This document shows positions 21,182 through 31,964 of a DNA stretch of 64,000 nucleotides, in pieces. The notes below the pieces were generated by a model, which saw only the letters and a program-made list of their open reading frames with translations, was not told where the DNA came from and searched no databases. The stretch is from Festucalex cinctus. Lineage: Eukaryota; Chordata; Actinopteri; Syngnathiformes; Syngnathidae. Position numbers and translations under genes: made by a program. Location: assembly GCF_051991245.1 (NCBI RefSeq), contig NC_135423.1:12152501-12216500 (forward strand). The letters run 5' to 3'. How positions within the stretch are numbered: the first letter of the stretch is position 1; each line of letters starts with the position of its first letter.

Positions 21182-24100
21182 GTTGGCAGCCATCTTTAAT
21201 TAGTTTGCCAGTCATTCGTGTCCAACTACCAAGCGAATGACATTGCAACATGTTAAAGCCAATCAAAATGCCAGATTATGTCACATGATATTTTGCAACA
21301 AAAAACAACATTTTCTAGGACATGGATGTACAAGTAGAATCCAAATAGCAGTTTTTCTCTGTGCTCCATTTATTTATTTGTGCTTTAACATTAACAAAGT
21401 ATAATAATTATTATAATACGATGAACAGTGTTCCCTTTAAGCTAACAACCCCCCCCCCCCCCCCAAAAAAAAAGCACGTAACAGAAAAACTGGAACATAT
21501 GTGGCAAAATGAATGGTCCAATGCAATAAACTGATCTAAAAAATGTATTTTTTTTTCTTTTTTTAAATTTTATTTTATTTTATTTTATTTTTTTATTTTT
21601 TTTTATGTAGCCCAGCTCAATGTGTTTGTTTGCTATCGCCGACTTCTGACTAGTATACCGTGTAGCTTTGTGTGCAGCACGCGAAAGGCATTCAAGAATT
21701 GAGGTTCCCATAAAATGTTTTAGAATTAGAACATGCTTCAATTTGGCGCACAGGTCAGTTTGCATGCTTTTCTTCTGATTTTTCTGGGCTCGCTCCTGGG
21801 CCTTCATTATTCAGACGTGATGTTCTTTTCTGCCAAAGTCTGCACAATAGTTGTCAACTCGAATAGAAGCGGAGCAGCATTGTGCTGGGTTGAATCTGTT
21901 CCAGAGGGCTGAGAAGCGCCTAGTTGTCAAGGTTAAAAAAAAAAAAAAAAAAAGAAGACAGTATGTGATGTAACAGAAAGACGATCATTGCCCTTAATGG
22001 TTATGAATATTAATCATTGTGTGAAATAAATTGCGATGACTGTATTGTAGTAATGTCAAGTCATATAATTATAATTTCCAGTGGAAATTGTGTTCAATTT
22101 GTGTATTTGGCAGATGACATAAAAAAAACCTGGCAATTACAAGGATGGAAAAACTAATTAATCTAATATAAAAGAAACAACTTTAGATTTACTCATTGAA
22201 AGTTGAAGCGCTCCTTGAATAAACCCTATCCAAAATAAAAATTAATCACCATTCAACATGCAAAGGCAGTGCTTTTAAAAGAAGCATAAAAGCAGCCTAA
22301 AAAAAAGCCTAAACCAGTTGCCTTGGTCACACGTTTCAGTATAAACGACATATTTCGACAGTTTCGTTAGCTGGCAGAAAGTCTGATTGATCTATATTTC
22401 TTATCCTTCTGAAACTATTGCTAATTGTTTTCAACTCAGTAACATGTCAGATTTTTTCATGTCATGGTACACTCTGAATTGGAGTGGGAAATGTATCATA
22501 ATAGACGGTTTTAGTTCAGAAACAAATTGAATGATGCAATGAAAGTGAAGAGAAAAGGGTATAAAAATGTGACAGCATAAAATGCAAATGGGGTTGTCTT
22601 ATGTGCTCACCTGCTGTGTAAATAAGCATTTTATATGGCTTATTTTTATGGGGTGATTACTACTTTTGGCTCTAGGACACTTTTTTGTTTTTTTTTGTTT
22701 TTTTTTTTCCCCCTGAGAAAAGTGCAATAATAGTGGTGTGGGTGTTTATTTTTATTTTTTATTTTTTTTTTGGTCAATGTTTTGCACAATCTATTTACCC
22801 ATTCTCATCGCGGACATCCAGGATGGACCTATTTCTGTAGTGGCATCCATCTGCTTCAGCTTATGCAAATGGTACAAAATGAAACACAGGATATTTCAGG
22901 CAAAAGAATTATTTGCTCCTGAAAAGCAGGACCATTTATCACGTTAACGTGATGGAGTGGCTGCAAAAGACTCGGAGAGGTGGAGATTCCAATGAATTTA
23001 ATTTGCGGGGCAGCCACAAAAAATAGTCATGGATTCAACATGCTGCTTTTAAATTTCAAAATGGACGAAAAAAGCAGAGCGCCATTATCGTGCTCGATTA
23101 AATTACGTTGGTGCATTTGCAAAATGAAGACTTGATTGTATTTTTTATTTTTATTTTTTACCTTCAAATATTTCGGTTCCTTTTTAAGTTGTCAACTTAT
23201 TCTTATATTGTGTAACTTAGTTTATTTGGAAAGCTGATTTTTTAAGGGTGTATATGTACTTTAAATAAAATCACAGCATTCGTGTTGCGGTCATCATTTC
23301 AGAAGTGTGGCATTTTACTGGTCCACACTTTCGGCCTGATTTTAAACATTGCAAATACAAGTAGCCAGCACTAAATTGTGTGTTTTTGTGTACATAAAGT
23401 ACCACGTCAAAAAACACTCATTAAAAATTAGAATCAATACCGAGCCCAAGTTGCAACATCACACACACAACACTCATTTTTTAAAATCATAAATTACAAA
23501 CTTGAGCCTAGCTTGCTACTCGTGCAAGAAAAGACGCTAACATAGTCTAGATCATCACCCAGTGCTCCTTCTGAAACATATATATGTAGTCACAGGATAT
23601 CCAAATATGGCATTTTTTCCAAAAAGTTAATTTGGCTGAATTTTCATCAAGTTAATGGGAATGGAAACAAAAACAAAGTAGAAACCTGCCAAAATGGTGT
23701 CAGTTAAAGCTTATTTTTTTTCCTCAAGTCCAAAAAATGGTTTACAAGCTTCCACGCATTCAAGAGTTGAGATTTCACTGTATCCCACTTTTTTTTATTG
23801 GCTATCCCATTAACTTTTTGGTCAGAGGAGGATGCTGTGTTGCCCGACTGTCATAATTACAATTTATCTGTTTCCTGCTCCCAAATTCCCCACTCAACCG
23901 CTATTGTTGCTCGCGGCGATCTCCGTTTTCGGATGAAGGTGGATTATATTCAAGTCACTCTCTCGTTTCAGAAACGGAAGCGAGGAAAAGAGGAGCTGAA
24001 AATAAAGGCTGTGGAGGTTGTCTCTCTGCAGGTGTCATCCCTTTAATCACTAAAGTAGTGCTCAGAAGCGGCAGAGTCTGCCTATAGTCTGTAGGGAATG

Positions 24101-24365
24101 ACCGGATCCACATTGTGTGGATTTATTTTAACACTGTTTTTACAACCCGTGTTGGGAAATAGTTCTGATTTTTTTTTTCTTCCCCCTTTTGAAGAAATTG
24201 CAAGTGATGCCCTGAGGGTCTCTCTGCAAGGCTTGTGTGGCACGCCATGTGTTGGAGCAGATGTTTGAACATGTACTGTTGTATCGAGGGAGTGCGGCAG
24301 ACACCACAGCCTACAACGCCGATCATAGGGGCAAGTAGGAAGAGGGTGCTACTGGCGTCTGGAGG
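21182..24365. other. Unassigned DNA with homopolymers; one weak exon-like segment
   Basis: It holds poly-C/A at 21448-21474, a TTTTA-rich tract at 21562-21606, poly-A at 21932-21953 and T-rich tracts at 22680-22712 and 22745-22772. The segment 23972-24031 is bounded by CTCTCTCGTTTCAG and CTGCAG/GTGTCA, with 20 codons open, but the donor is weak. No other gene evidence was found. Confidence 0.4.
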
Positions 24366-24435
24366 GTCGTCAAGTTTATTTATATAGCCCTTAATCACAC
24401 GAGGGTCTCAAAGGGCTTCATATACCCACAGTTGA
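24366..24435 (-). repeat. Short LINE/SINE-type fragment
   Basis: AAGTTTATTTATATAGCCCT followed by TAATCACAC and GTCTCAAAGGGCTTCA resembles a widespread teleost retrotransposon 3'-end fragment (TTTATATAGCGC...CTCAAAGGGCT). It is too short to classify and the orientation is tentative. Confidence 0.4.
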
Positions 24436-25821
24436 CATTTTTTTTTCTACCACAAACATTTCTTAGAAATGTGTTGTTGGACAATTGAAAAGAACACAGG
24501 TGCAGAATGTTCAAAATAGTGCATAACCCTCAGCCAAAATATAGTCCGCCAATCCATGTCACCGAAAGGAGTGGATGATAAAGTTATGGGCCAATAGCAT
24601 TGCCCCCATTGACCCAATGTATACCAGCAGGGAAGATGAGAATGAGAATGAAAGTAGCTTATTACAGCCGTTCCCCGAGGCGCAGTGTCGGTTCACTCCG
24701 GTGCTGATTGATAGTCAGACTCTTTGTAACTCCAAGAAATGAAAGTGAAAAACACTTCAATAACATTATTTGTGATAAATATCCGTGGATGCCATCTGCT
24801 GGCGTGGAATCCCAAAGAGTCTTTTTAACAACCCCTTTTCTGATGTTTCATGGTCAAAGGAACTTGGTTAAAGTTAAAACGTCCTCTCCGGTATTCTGAC
24901 AAGGTGAAATTTAGGCATTTAGACAAAAACATTTTCTATTTCTATTTTGGAATACCGTAACTATCATCTTCATACTTGTACAGTTTTTTTTTTTCATCTG
25001 CATTCATCTGTTGAATATTAAACACAATGACTGAATTCTGCATCGAGCCAGCAATGTATCATTTAGAGAAGTTAAGTGCTGTTTTGTAGTGCGAAATAAA
25101 GCATTCATTTGTTTTGTCTTTTTTTTTTTTTTTCCCCCCTTCTTGTCACTCGGTTGCTAATTTCCTGCACCATGCTTTGCCCATACTAATTTCCTGGACG
25201 CAGCCCTCATTGTATTTTGGGTGAATCAATAAAAGGTTTCTGGATTCAGGTGTACAAAAAAAAGGAAATTAGCTTCGAAGAGTACCTGGCCTTTATTACA
25301 TGTCGTTTGTGTCTATTTCAGTGACACACTTCATATCAACTTTGAACCGTACACCAGACGTTTCTCTTGTGCATTTCCGACTTCATTTGGCATGAGGTGA
25401 ATCAATTACAGACACAGAATATGCAAATGAGATGTTCAAATTAGTGGGGAGGCCGGGGGGAGATGACAGGGTGGGCGGTAAAGGACGAGGTGCATGAGAT
25501 GAGGCGTTGAGATACAGTAGTGGGAGCGATACTAGGTGGGGGGGAAGTCATCCTATGAGGAGCACAAGGGCAGTCATAAGACACATTTGTACGTAATGTT
25601 TAGAGCCAAAACCCAAGTACAGTAACATGATTCTGTGTAAAAGAGACAAATAATTCAGAATCTACTGTCATGGCCCCTATATACTCATTTTGTGGAATGT
25701 CAGTTTAAAAGAGGCGAGTGTTTGAGCAGTCTTAGAGCATAAAAGGAAAGTTGTTGAGGTCTTTCCGTCATAAGAATGGAAGTGCATTTGAGGAATGTAT
25801 ATACGACACACTCAAGGTTAT
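24436..25821. other. Unassigned DNA
   Basis: T-rich tracts lie at 24985-24996 and 25119-25140, and a G-rich stretch at 25446-25550. There is no recognised repeat terminus or gene. Confidence 0.4.
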
Positions 25822-25912
25822 AAAGTGGTCCCTCGCTATTTCACAGTTCACTTATTGTGGATTGACTATATCACCGAATTCATACGTTATGGGGTTTATC
25901 TTGTGTTGTATT
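25822..25912 (+). mobile_element. Tigger/pogo-like element, left part of a nested insertion
   Basis: AGTGGTCCCTCGCTATTTCA with TTCACTTATTGTGGATTGAC resembles elements starting CAGTGGTCCCTCGCTATATCGCGG. It is interrupted at 25912 by a hAT-like element and appears to resume at 26941 with CCTTGCTATATTGTGGATTT. No transposase is visible. Confidence 0.45.
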
Positions 25913-26940
25913 CGGGCTGTGCAATTAATCAAAATTCAATTACAATTTCAATATTACACTCCACAATTACAAAATCAGCATAATTATTTTCTGAGGTTGG
26001 ATCCCAAAAGCGCAGACACAAATAAGATTTTAACTCTTTATTCGCATAACTTCGAGAGGCGTAGAACAAACTTGACTAGACAAGAAACAATGAGAATGCA
26101 TCGGGAATCATGAGACGCCAAGCCCCCTTGGGCAGTGGCGATGCACAGAGGAAACGAGGTAATAATCACACAAACACGCACTTCTCGGTTTGGCTTAAAT
26201 AGACAGTCAATTGATCGGATTGGCTGTGGCTAGACATGTGGGTAACAGGACTGACATGGAATTATCTGATTGGCTGTTGACCAAGTAAAGAGATTAAAAA
26301 TTCTTGACATCACATAGCGTTTTTCCAGTTGAAACCAGATTATGGTTACATCAGTTCAAAACAGACACTTGACCTCACGGTCATGAACCAAACATAACCC
26401 TTGCATGACCCAAACTTAACCCTGGCATGACCCAGTCATGACAATAATCGTAAAAAAAAATATTTCTACTAATTTAGAGTTGTTTAAATTTATACATTTG
26501 CACCTTTTAGATATTTTAAAATAACGTTTCATAAATTTTCCAAAAAAGATCCAAAAGAAACTTGCATAATAAGTTTTTCAAATAATTGTTTTAATATTTT
26601 TGTTGTTGTTTACGTTTAAACATTTTCTAGTTTTGTACCAAAAAATAAAATGATCGTCCTACTGCAAAGTGCACATGCTGCAATCCAACTTCAAGTTTTT
26701 GCCAACATAAATAAATATTATTTATTATTATTATTTTATTATTTTATTATTATTATAAATTCTGTTTTGTCAAAAAGGAACTTATTATAGTGTTTCTATT
26801 CTTTTAATTCGTCTAATATTTTTAAATGCTTAAACATTTTCTTGTTTTGTACCAAAAAATAATTTGAATAATCTTGATTTCAATTCTTACCAAAATAATT
26901 GTGATTACTATTTTTTTCCCCCATAATTGAGTAACCCTAG
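25913..26940 (+). mobile_element. hAT-like element carrying a nested LTR
   Basis: It starts CGGGCTGTGCAATTAATC and ends ATAATTGAGTAACCCTAG. The flanks gttgtatt (25905-25912) and gttgtacc (26941-26948) agree at 6 of 8 positions, consistent with an aged hAT duplication. The interior is AT-rich with an internal near-repeat: ACATTTTCTAGTTTTGTACC at 26619-26638 and ACATTTTCTTGTTTTGTACC at 26836-26855. The solo LTR at 25985-26443 lies inside. There is no transposase. Confidence 0.55.
25985..26443 (-). mobile_element. Solo LTR, family copy 2 (antisense), with 5-bp TSD
   Basis: This 459-bp copy is flanked on both sides by the pentamer ATAAT (25980-25984 and 26444-26448), a target duplication typical of LTR retroelements. 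On the minus strand it starts TGTCATGACTGGGTC and shows the family's two CCAAT boxes, a degenerate TATA (CTATTTAAGCC) and AATAAA (plus-strand CTTTATTCGCATAAC). Its 3' tip has lost a few bases (TATTTTCTGAGG where copy 5 has TGTTACGTTCTGAGG). No internal region survives. It sits inside the hAT-like element. Confidence 0.85.
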
Positions 26941-27010
26941 GTTGTACCTTGCTATATTGTGGATTTTTCAGAGATTATTACCCCCAAACCCCCCCAGCAC
27001 CGCTCCCCAC
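26941..27010 (+). mobile_element. Tigger/pogo-like element, right part of the nest
   Basis: CCTTGCTATATTGTGGATTT and TTCAGAGATTATTA resume the CTCGCTATATCGCGGATTT-type sequence interrupted at 25912. The outer end was not found. Confidence 0.35.
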
Positions 27011-27774
27011 CCCTCATGTATTTACTGTATTCAGTATTTATGCTGCTATTTTTCTTATACTTAAAAAGTTAACAAATATCTAGAAGGGCGGGAACTGTGT
27101 GGTGGCTTCGTTATGGCCCAGTAGAAGCATAACTCTTCCCAAATTCAAAAAGTTTACAGTAGTGGCTTTAATGGTAGTTACTGCTAAGATATCTTACTGT
27201 TGTTGTACTGGTCAGCCTGTTTTGACACTTTCGTAAAACGTTATCAATTGAGATGCCATCTCATCTTTGAGGTTCCACTCTACTATTGTATTATTACCAA
27301 GTCGCCCTTCATACGCTGCCATGTTTCGTCTTGTTGAATATTCAATGGCTTTGTATCAGGCCTTAACATGCCCAGTGGCCTTCTTTTGAGGGACATGTTT
27401 GATGTTAATGAAAAGACAACCTTGATCATGAGAAATGTAGCATGCATTGATCTTTTCAAGGGGACCATGAGCGGGTTTTAATTGCTTCTAAATGGAGCAG
27501 CATTACAACCTTTTTGAAGATCATCAATCACGAGTAACGGGTTGAAAGAAATCAGCAGCGTTTCCAAATCAGCGCATCATGCATATAAAAACAAAACTGG
27601 TAGCAGCCTATGAATTGGAAAACTTTGCTCACCTACAGATGGGAAGGGATCAAAACAACAGATGCACAATGGCCACTAAAACGCATTTATATAAGAACAT
27701 TTCAATTTGCTTTATTATTTTGCACCAATTGTTCATAGTGGATAATTTTCCTGAGAGTTATGATTCATAAAATG
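27011..27774. other. Unassigned DNA
   Basis: No element ends, RNA genes or credible exons were recognised. Confidence 0.4.
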
Positions 27775-28010
27775 TCCATCCGTCCATCCATTTTTATAGC
27801 ACTTGTCCTCATTATGAATTGGAGCCTATCCCAGCTAACTTGAGGCAAAATGTCAGAGTGCACACCAGACTGGTAGCCAGTCAATCGCTTCTCACTCACG
27901 TTCACACCTGGGAAATTCAAGTCCTCAGGTAGCCTGACACTTATGCTTCTGGAATAAAAAAAAAAAAAAAAAAAAAAGGAATATGGAGTACTTGGAGAAA
28001 ACGACATGGC
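27775..28010 (-). repeat. LINE-like 3' region with TCCATCCGTCCATCC end
   Basis: It starts TCCATCCGTCCATCCATTTT (minus-strand ATGGATGG tail), then GCACTTGTCCTCATTATGAA, GGAGCCTATCCCAGCTAACT, GACTGGTAGCCAGTCAATCG, TCACTCACGTTCACACCTGG and GAATATGGAGTACTTGGAGA. This is the fullest local copy of the family at 1966-2088 and 7185-7353. A 20-A tract (27957-27977) has expanded inside it. There is no coding part. Confidence 0.7.
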
Positions 28011-28271
28011 GCCACCGGTGCTGCTAATAAAATGTCTTCAGCAATAATGAATATCACTTTTAGTGAGAGGAAATGACATGACACCCCAATATGTCATTTG
28101 TGAATGTCTGATGGACAACTTTCATCAGTTTTCTGCTTTCATTTACCATGTCGTGTGGCTGTATGGTTTATTCATGAGGCTTAAATCAATTTATTTTCCC
28201 AGGCTGATAAAAAAATAAATAAAAAATAAATAAATTGATGAACACCTAATGCATTTAAACATTTAAAGTGG

Positions 28272-28650
28272 AGCTGGGCGAGTACCGATGCCAGGTATCG
28301 GGACGATCCCAGGCCTTTTTTCAAGGTATTTGTACTCGATGCCAGTATCAGCTGCCCTCATGTGGCAATTTTATGATCTGGAACTAGACAATTGAAATAC
28401 GAGTAGAAAATTGACTTTCATTTCATGCAATTTTAACTCATTCACTGCCATGGACGGAAAAAGACGTCAAGTGATGCATTTTTTGCTGGTCTGGCAATGA
28501 ATGTGTTAAGGAAAATGCCATGTTGGGATATATGGGTTTTTCTTTAAAATTATCCGTGATTTTTTAGTTTTTGGAAATTGAAGTATCAAAAGTACCACCA
28601 ATACTAAAAAAGGACTCCCAATAGTACTATCAATATCTGTAAAAAGAAAG
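28272..28650 (+). mobile_element. TIR-element remnant (GTACCGATGCCAG type) with nested MITE
   Basis: The tip AGCTGGGCGAGTACCGATGC with GGTATCGGGACGATCCC belongs to a fish class of elements whose ends carry repeated TACCGAT/GTATCGG motifs. The far part (AAAGTACCACCAATACTAAA) may be the opposite arm. The 77-bp TTAA element interrupts it at 28433-28509. Boundaries are approximate. Confidence 0.45.
28433..28509 (+). mobile_element. Minimal 77-bp TTAA element, subfamily B
   Basis: TTAACTCATTCACTGCCATG at the left and GGCAATGAATGTGTTAA at the right are inverted repeats with TTAA at both tips, separated by only about 40 bases. It has the tips of the 382-bp element at 8761-9142 with nearly all the interior gone. 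It is the shortest complete copy in the window. Confidence 0.7.
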
Positions 28651-29916
28651 ATGGCATAGCAGGAATTACGAGGATTAGTGCTGCCTTTTCTCTTAATGGT
28701 CATACCGTTATAAGCTTTTTTTTTTTTTTTTTTTTTCCCCAAAGTTTATAACTATTCCATCTTAGTCTTTTATTTACATGTCTACACATTTAATTAATAT
28801 TTTATTTAAGACATCTGGGATCCTATCGCTCAAAAACTTGACATGATTGAGAACAACTGAAATAAATTTTGGATTCCGCAACCAAGAATAAATTAGAACC
28901 GCTGTGAGAGCTAACCAACACAAATTGTTTTTTCCAGTGTAATTCGATGTTTCATGCCAATGCTTGCTGGGCAATGACAGTTTCAACAGAACTGGATGGC
29001 GGAAGTCGCGTTAAACAAAAAAAAAAAAAAAAAAAAAAAAAAAGGAGTCTTCCTGGTTTATCTCCAAAAATTTCCAAGTTGACTTCATTTCTACCATGTT
29101 TTGTCAATACTGCTTGCACAGAAATGCACCACAGAAGAACGCAGGTAAACGTAGAATCTAAAAATGTAAATGTGGAATCTACGTCAAAGTGGTTTGTCAC
29201 TTAATTAAAAAAAAAAATGTCTCATTCGATGCACGTGCCCTTTGACATTACACCTTATGTATCGATAAATTAGTCAACTTACTTTCCTCTCATGGCCGTT
29301 CCTCAATGTCGACTTGTCTTCACGGTCAAGCATCTCATTATCGGGCCATTAGGGCCGCTGGTTCTCTGACAGGCAAACAGGTTGAGGAGGAAAACGACTG
29401 TGAAACAAAAGTTGGATGTGGCTGAAGAATACTGAACGAGACTTGGATCAACACAGGGATGGATACTCGTGACTGTGTCAATTAGCTTGTGGTACACAGT
29501 CAATTTTGGCTGACATTGGCTCAGAGAGGCGGGGCACACCTTGAGGAAAAAAAATCAAAAAAAAAAAATCAATATATTCACTTCTAATTGTATTCATTTG
29601 TTTGGCTATGGTGGAGTTATTTATGCAGAGTTTGAACAAAAACATATTTTATATTCAAAAAATCTCAAGGCCCAAGGTCTGAGCTTTTTAAATTCAGGAA
29701 GGAAGTTGTGACTTATTCTCTTGAGTCAATGACAACACGTGGATAAAAAGGTTGCTCGTACGTCCTACCAGCCAGTTTAAGAACATTTAATACTCGTTGT
29801 CACAACATTACATCGCCGGCGTAGACAGATGAGCAAAGATATCTGTAATTAATACTCATTTTCAGATCAATTAAGAGAAAGTGGATAATTTCCTGTCGCG
29901 TACCCGATGATTTCCA

Positions 29917-29949
<33 letters not shown>

Positions 29950-30554
29950 CCAGTGGGTGATTCAATTGCTGTCATTTGGCTGCAAATTTGAATCCAAATC
30001 CTTCCAACACTTTTGATGGGCGTGAACTGCGGCGGCCTCTATTCTCCGCCACTCATCCATAACTACCTTTTTATAAGAAAATACCTTATGACTATCTCTG
30101 ACTGACTCCTGTACACATTTACCGTCAGACTGCAATTCTATTGTGCAAATTGAAAGTCCAAGATAGGTAAACAAGAACATTGCATTCTCCTCTGAAAATT
30201 AAATAGAGTTTTAAAGGTCAAAGAAAACACACAAACGCGCACACGCACACATCTGACTTTGCGGTGTACGTTTCCATCATCTTTTAGTATTTGTTTTGTC
30301 TATTTTTATCTGAGCAGCCACGACAGTATATATTAGTGTTTTGTGAAAGATGCATTTTGAAATCGGACTGATCTATTTTGACGGCAGTGATATCAGGAGT
30401 TGACGTGATTTCTGCCTGCTGGATATTTCTGGCTAAATTGGGAGGGTCGGCATCTCCAGCCATCTCACTGACTTTTTGCTAAATGGATGTATCAAAGGCA
30501 TAACATTAGACATGAATTCATTATGTGTGTCAGATAGAAGTCCCACGTCCCAGG
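28651..30554. other. Unassigned DNA with long homopolymers
   Basis: Runs: poly-T at 28716-28736, poly-A at 29019-29043, poly-T at 29919-29949, and a CA-rich stretch at 30225-30250. Frames at 28952-29204 read through poly-A/T on both strands and are not genes. No transposon ends were recognised. Confidence 0.45.
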
Positions 30555-30642
30555 ACTGTGGTCCCCAAACTTTTCCCAGCCACAGACCAATTCATACAAG
30601 TCCATAAGATTCGCGGACCAGCAAACGAGTGGGGTGTTGGCG
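30555..30642 (+). mobile_element. hAT-like element fragment (GTGGTCCCCAAACTTTT)
   Basis: GTGGTCCCCAAACTTTTCCC, ACAGACCAATTCATACAAGT and ATTCGCGGACCAGC follow the order of a fish hAT family starting CAGTGGTCCCCAAAC. A shorter relative lies at 54711-54745. A TTAA element sits immediately after it. Confidence 0.55.
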
Positions 30643-30644
30643 GA

Positions 30645-30668
30645 TTAACTTTGACTGCCACACGTTAT

Positions 30669-30702
<34 letters not shown>

Positions 30703-30863
30703 AGTGCCAGACAATTTTGAGCATTTTAACTCATCTTTCAAGGCAAAAAGAATATCGTTTGCCTTTACTACATATACAATGTGGGTACTAAATGAAAGAT
30801 TGCATTCCATTCATCGTAATTTTACTAATCGTTATTAAACGTCTTTGGTAGTCAGAGTTTTAA
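30645..30863 (-). mobile_element. TTAA miniature element, subfamily C, internally deleted copy
   Basis: On the plus strand it runs TTAACTTTGACTGCCACACG, a 30-plus A run, GAGCATTTTAACTCATCTTT, AGATTGCATTCCATTC, then CGTTATTAAACGTCTTTGGT and a decayed right tip (GAGTTTTAA). Each block matches the reverse complement of the 640-bp element at 36696-37335, with the middle (about 350 bases, including the CTCF-like motif) missing. The poly-A run has expanded. Confidence 0.7.
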
Positions 30864-30980
30864 TAAAATTCTACAAACAAATGTACCCTAATAAAATAAT
30901 AGGGCTGGGTATCGATTCCAATTTCCTTAATCGATTCAATTTCAGCTCGATTCGATTTAATCTCTTTTTCTGGTCAACAG

Positions 30981-31060
30981 CCAATCAGATAATTCCATGT
31001 CAGTCCTGTTACCCACATGTCTAGCCACAACCAATCAGAACGATTCACAGTCTATATAAG
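30981..31060 (+). promoter_or_regulatory. LTR core promoter: two CCAAT boxes and TATA box
   Basis: AGCCAATCAGA (30979) and AACCAATCAGA (31029) are spaced 50 bp apart, with TATATAAG 22 bp after the second. Conservation of both CCAAT boxes in the other LTR copies supports a functional ancestral promoter. The TATA degenerates to TATTTAAG in copies 2 and 5. Present activity is unknown. Confidence 0.55.
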
Positions 31061-31212
31061 ATGTCTGAGAAAGGTGTGTGTTTGTCAGATTATTACCTCA
31101 GTTCCTCTGTGCATCTCCACTGCCCAAGGGTGCTTGGTGTCTTGTGATTCTCGATGCTTTCTCATTGTTTCTCGTCTAGTCAAGTTTGTTCTACGCCTCT
31201 CGATGTTATGCG

Positions 31213-31218
31213 AATAAA
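31213..31218 (+). terminator. LTR polyadenylation signal AATAAA
   Basis: GCGAATAAAGAGTTAAAATC carries the canonical AATAAA about 155 bp after the TATA box, placing the R/U5 boundary shortly after it. Equivalent signals are seen in copies 1, 2 and 5. Confidence 0.55.
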
Positions 31219-31330
31219 GAGTTAAAATCTGATTTGTGTCTGCACTTTCGGGATCCAACCCATAGAACGTAACGGTTTTTTAATCAATATTGTTTAAAAG
31301 GAATATTCAGTATTGTTATTTTTCTTTTTT

Positions 31331-31932
31331 TAAACCCAGCTCAATAAGAATAAAATGCATAATAATACATTCATTAAATACTATTACGTTAAAATTACAT
31401 TTACAGAACAATCAACAACTTATGAATGATACGAACAACACAAAAACTGGAGCATTTTGTAGATGTACTGTAACAACAAATGGAAAGCCACATTTTTATG
31501 TAACTACATTAGCAGCATCCTCTTGAAATGCGCCAGCTTAAGGCACCGCAGAGCAAATATAAAGTCCGTGAATAACTCACCATAACAATCATTGTAAATC
31601 AAGAGCAGCTCACCGCTTTTAGAGCGGGAAAATCACCTGTCGCTGTAAACTCATATTTCAAGTAGGTCTCCTGTTACTGTCTTCTTCTTTCTTCTTGGTC
31701 ATAGGCTCTTGTTTGTCATCACTTTGCCCTGAAAGAAACTTTCCAATTGTGTCTTTTTTTTTTTTGTTTGTTTGTTTGTTTTTTACTCATTTTGCTAGCT
31801 TGTCATGGATTTAGCATCAGAGCTACACAACTGAGATAATTAGCATCTTGACATATATCAAGAGTCCGATCATAGATAGTTGTAAAAGAGAATCTGGTCA
31901 ATTTTCAAAATAAAAGATTGTTGTAGCCGTGG

Positions 31933-31964
<32 letters not shown>

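Larger units (their letters stand above)
30970..31274 (+). mobile_element. LTR fragment, family copy 3 (sense), promoter and poly(A) signal kept
   Basis: This 305-bp copy lacks the GGGTCATG part of U3 but keeps everything from CTGGTCAACAGCCAATCAGA to the 3' end GAACGTAAC. In order on the plus strand: CCAAT at 30981, CCAAT at 31031, TATATAAG at 31053-31060, and AATAAA at 31213-31218, then the conserved GTCTGCACTTTCGGGATCCA near the end. It is the only copy oriented along the plus strand. The 5' truncation leaves a complete core promoter that could, in principle, drive a chimaeric transcript to the right. Confidence 0.75.
30901..31330 (+). mobile_element. hAT-like remnant (GGGCTGGGTATCGATTC) hosting an LTR
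   Basis: AGGGCTGGGTATCGATTCCA, then AATCGATTCAATTTCAGC and CGATTCGATTTAATC, mark the left tip. After the LTR fragment (30970-31274), AATCAATATTGTTTAAAAGG continues in similar AT-rich style. The right boundary is uncertain. Confidence 0.45.

Noticed and set aside
25751..26113. 120-codon plus-strand frame
   Set aside because: It crosses the boundaries of a Tigger-like element, a hAT-like element and the LTR, which no real gene would do.
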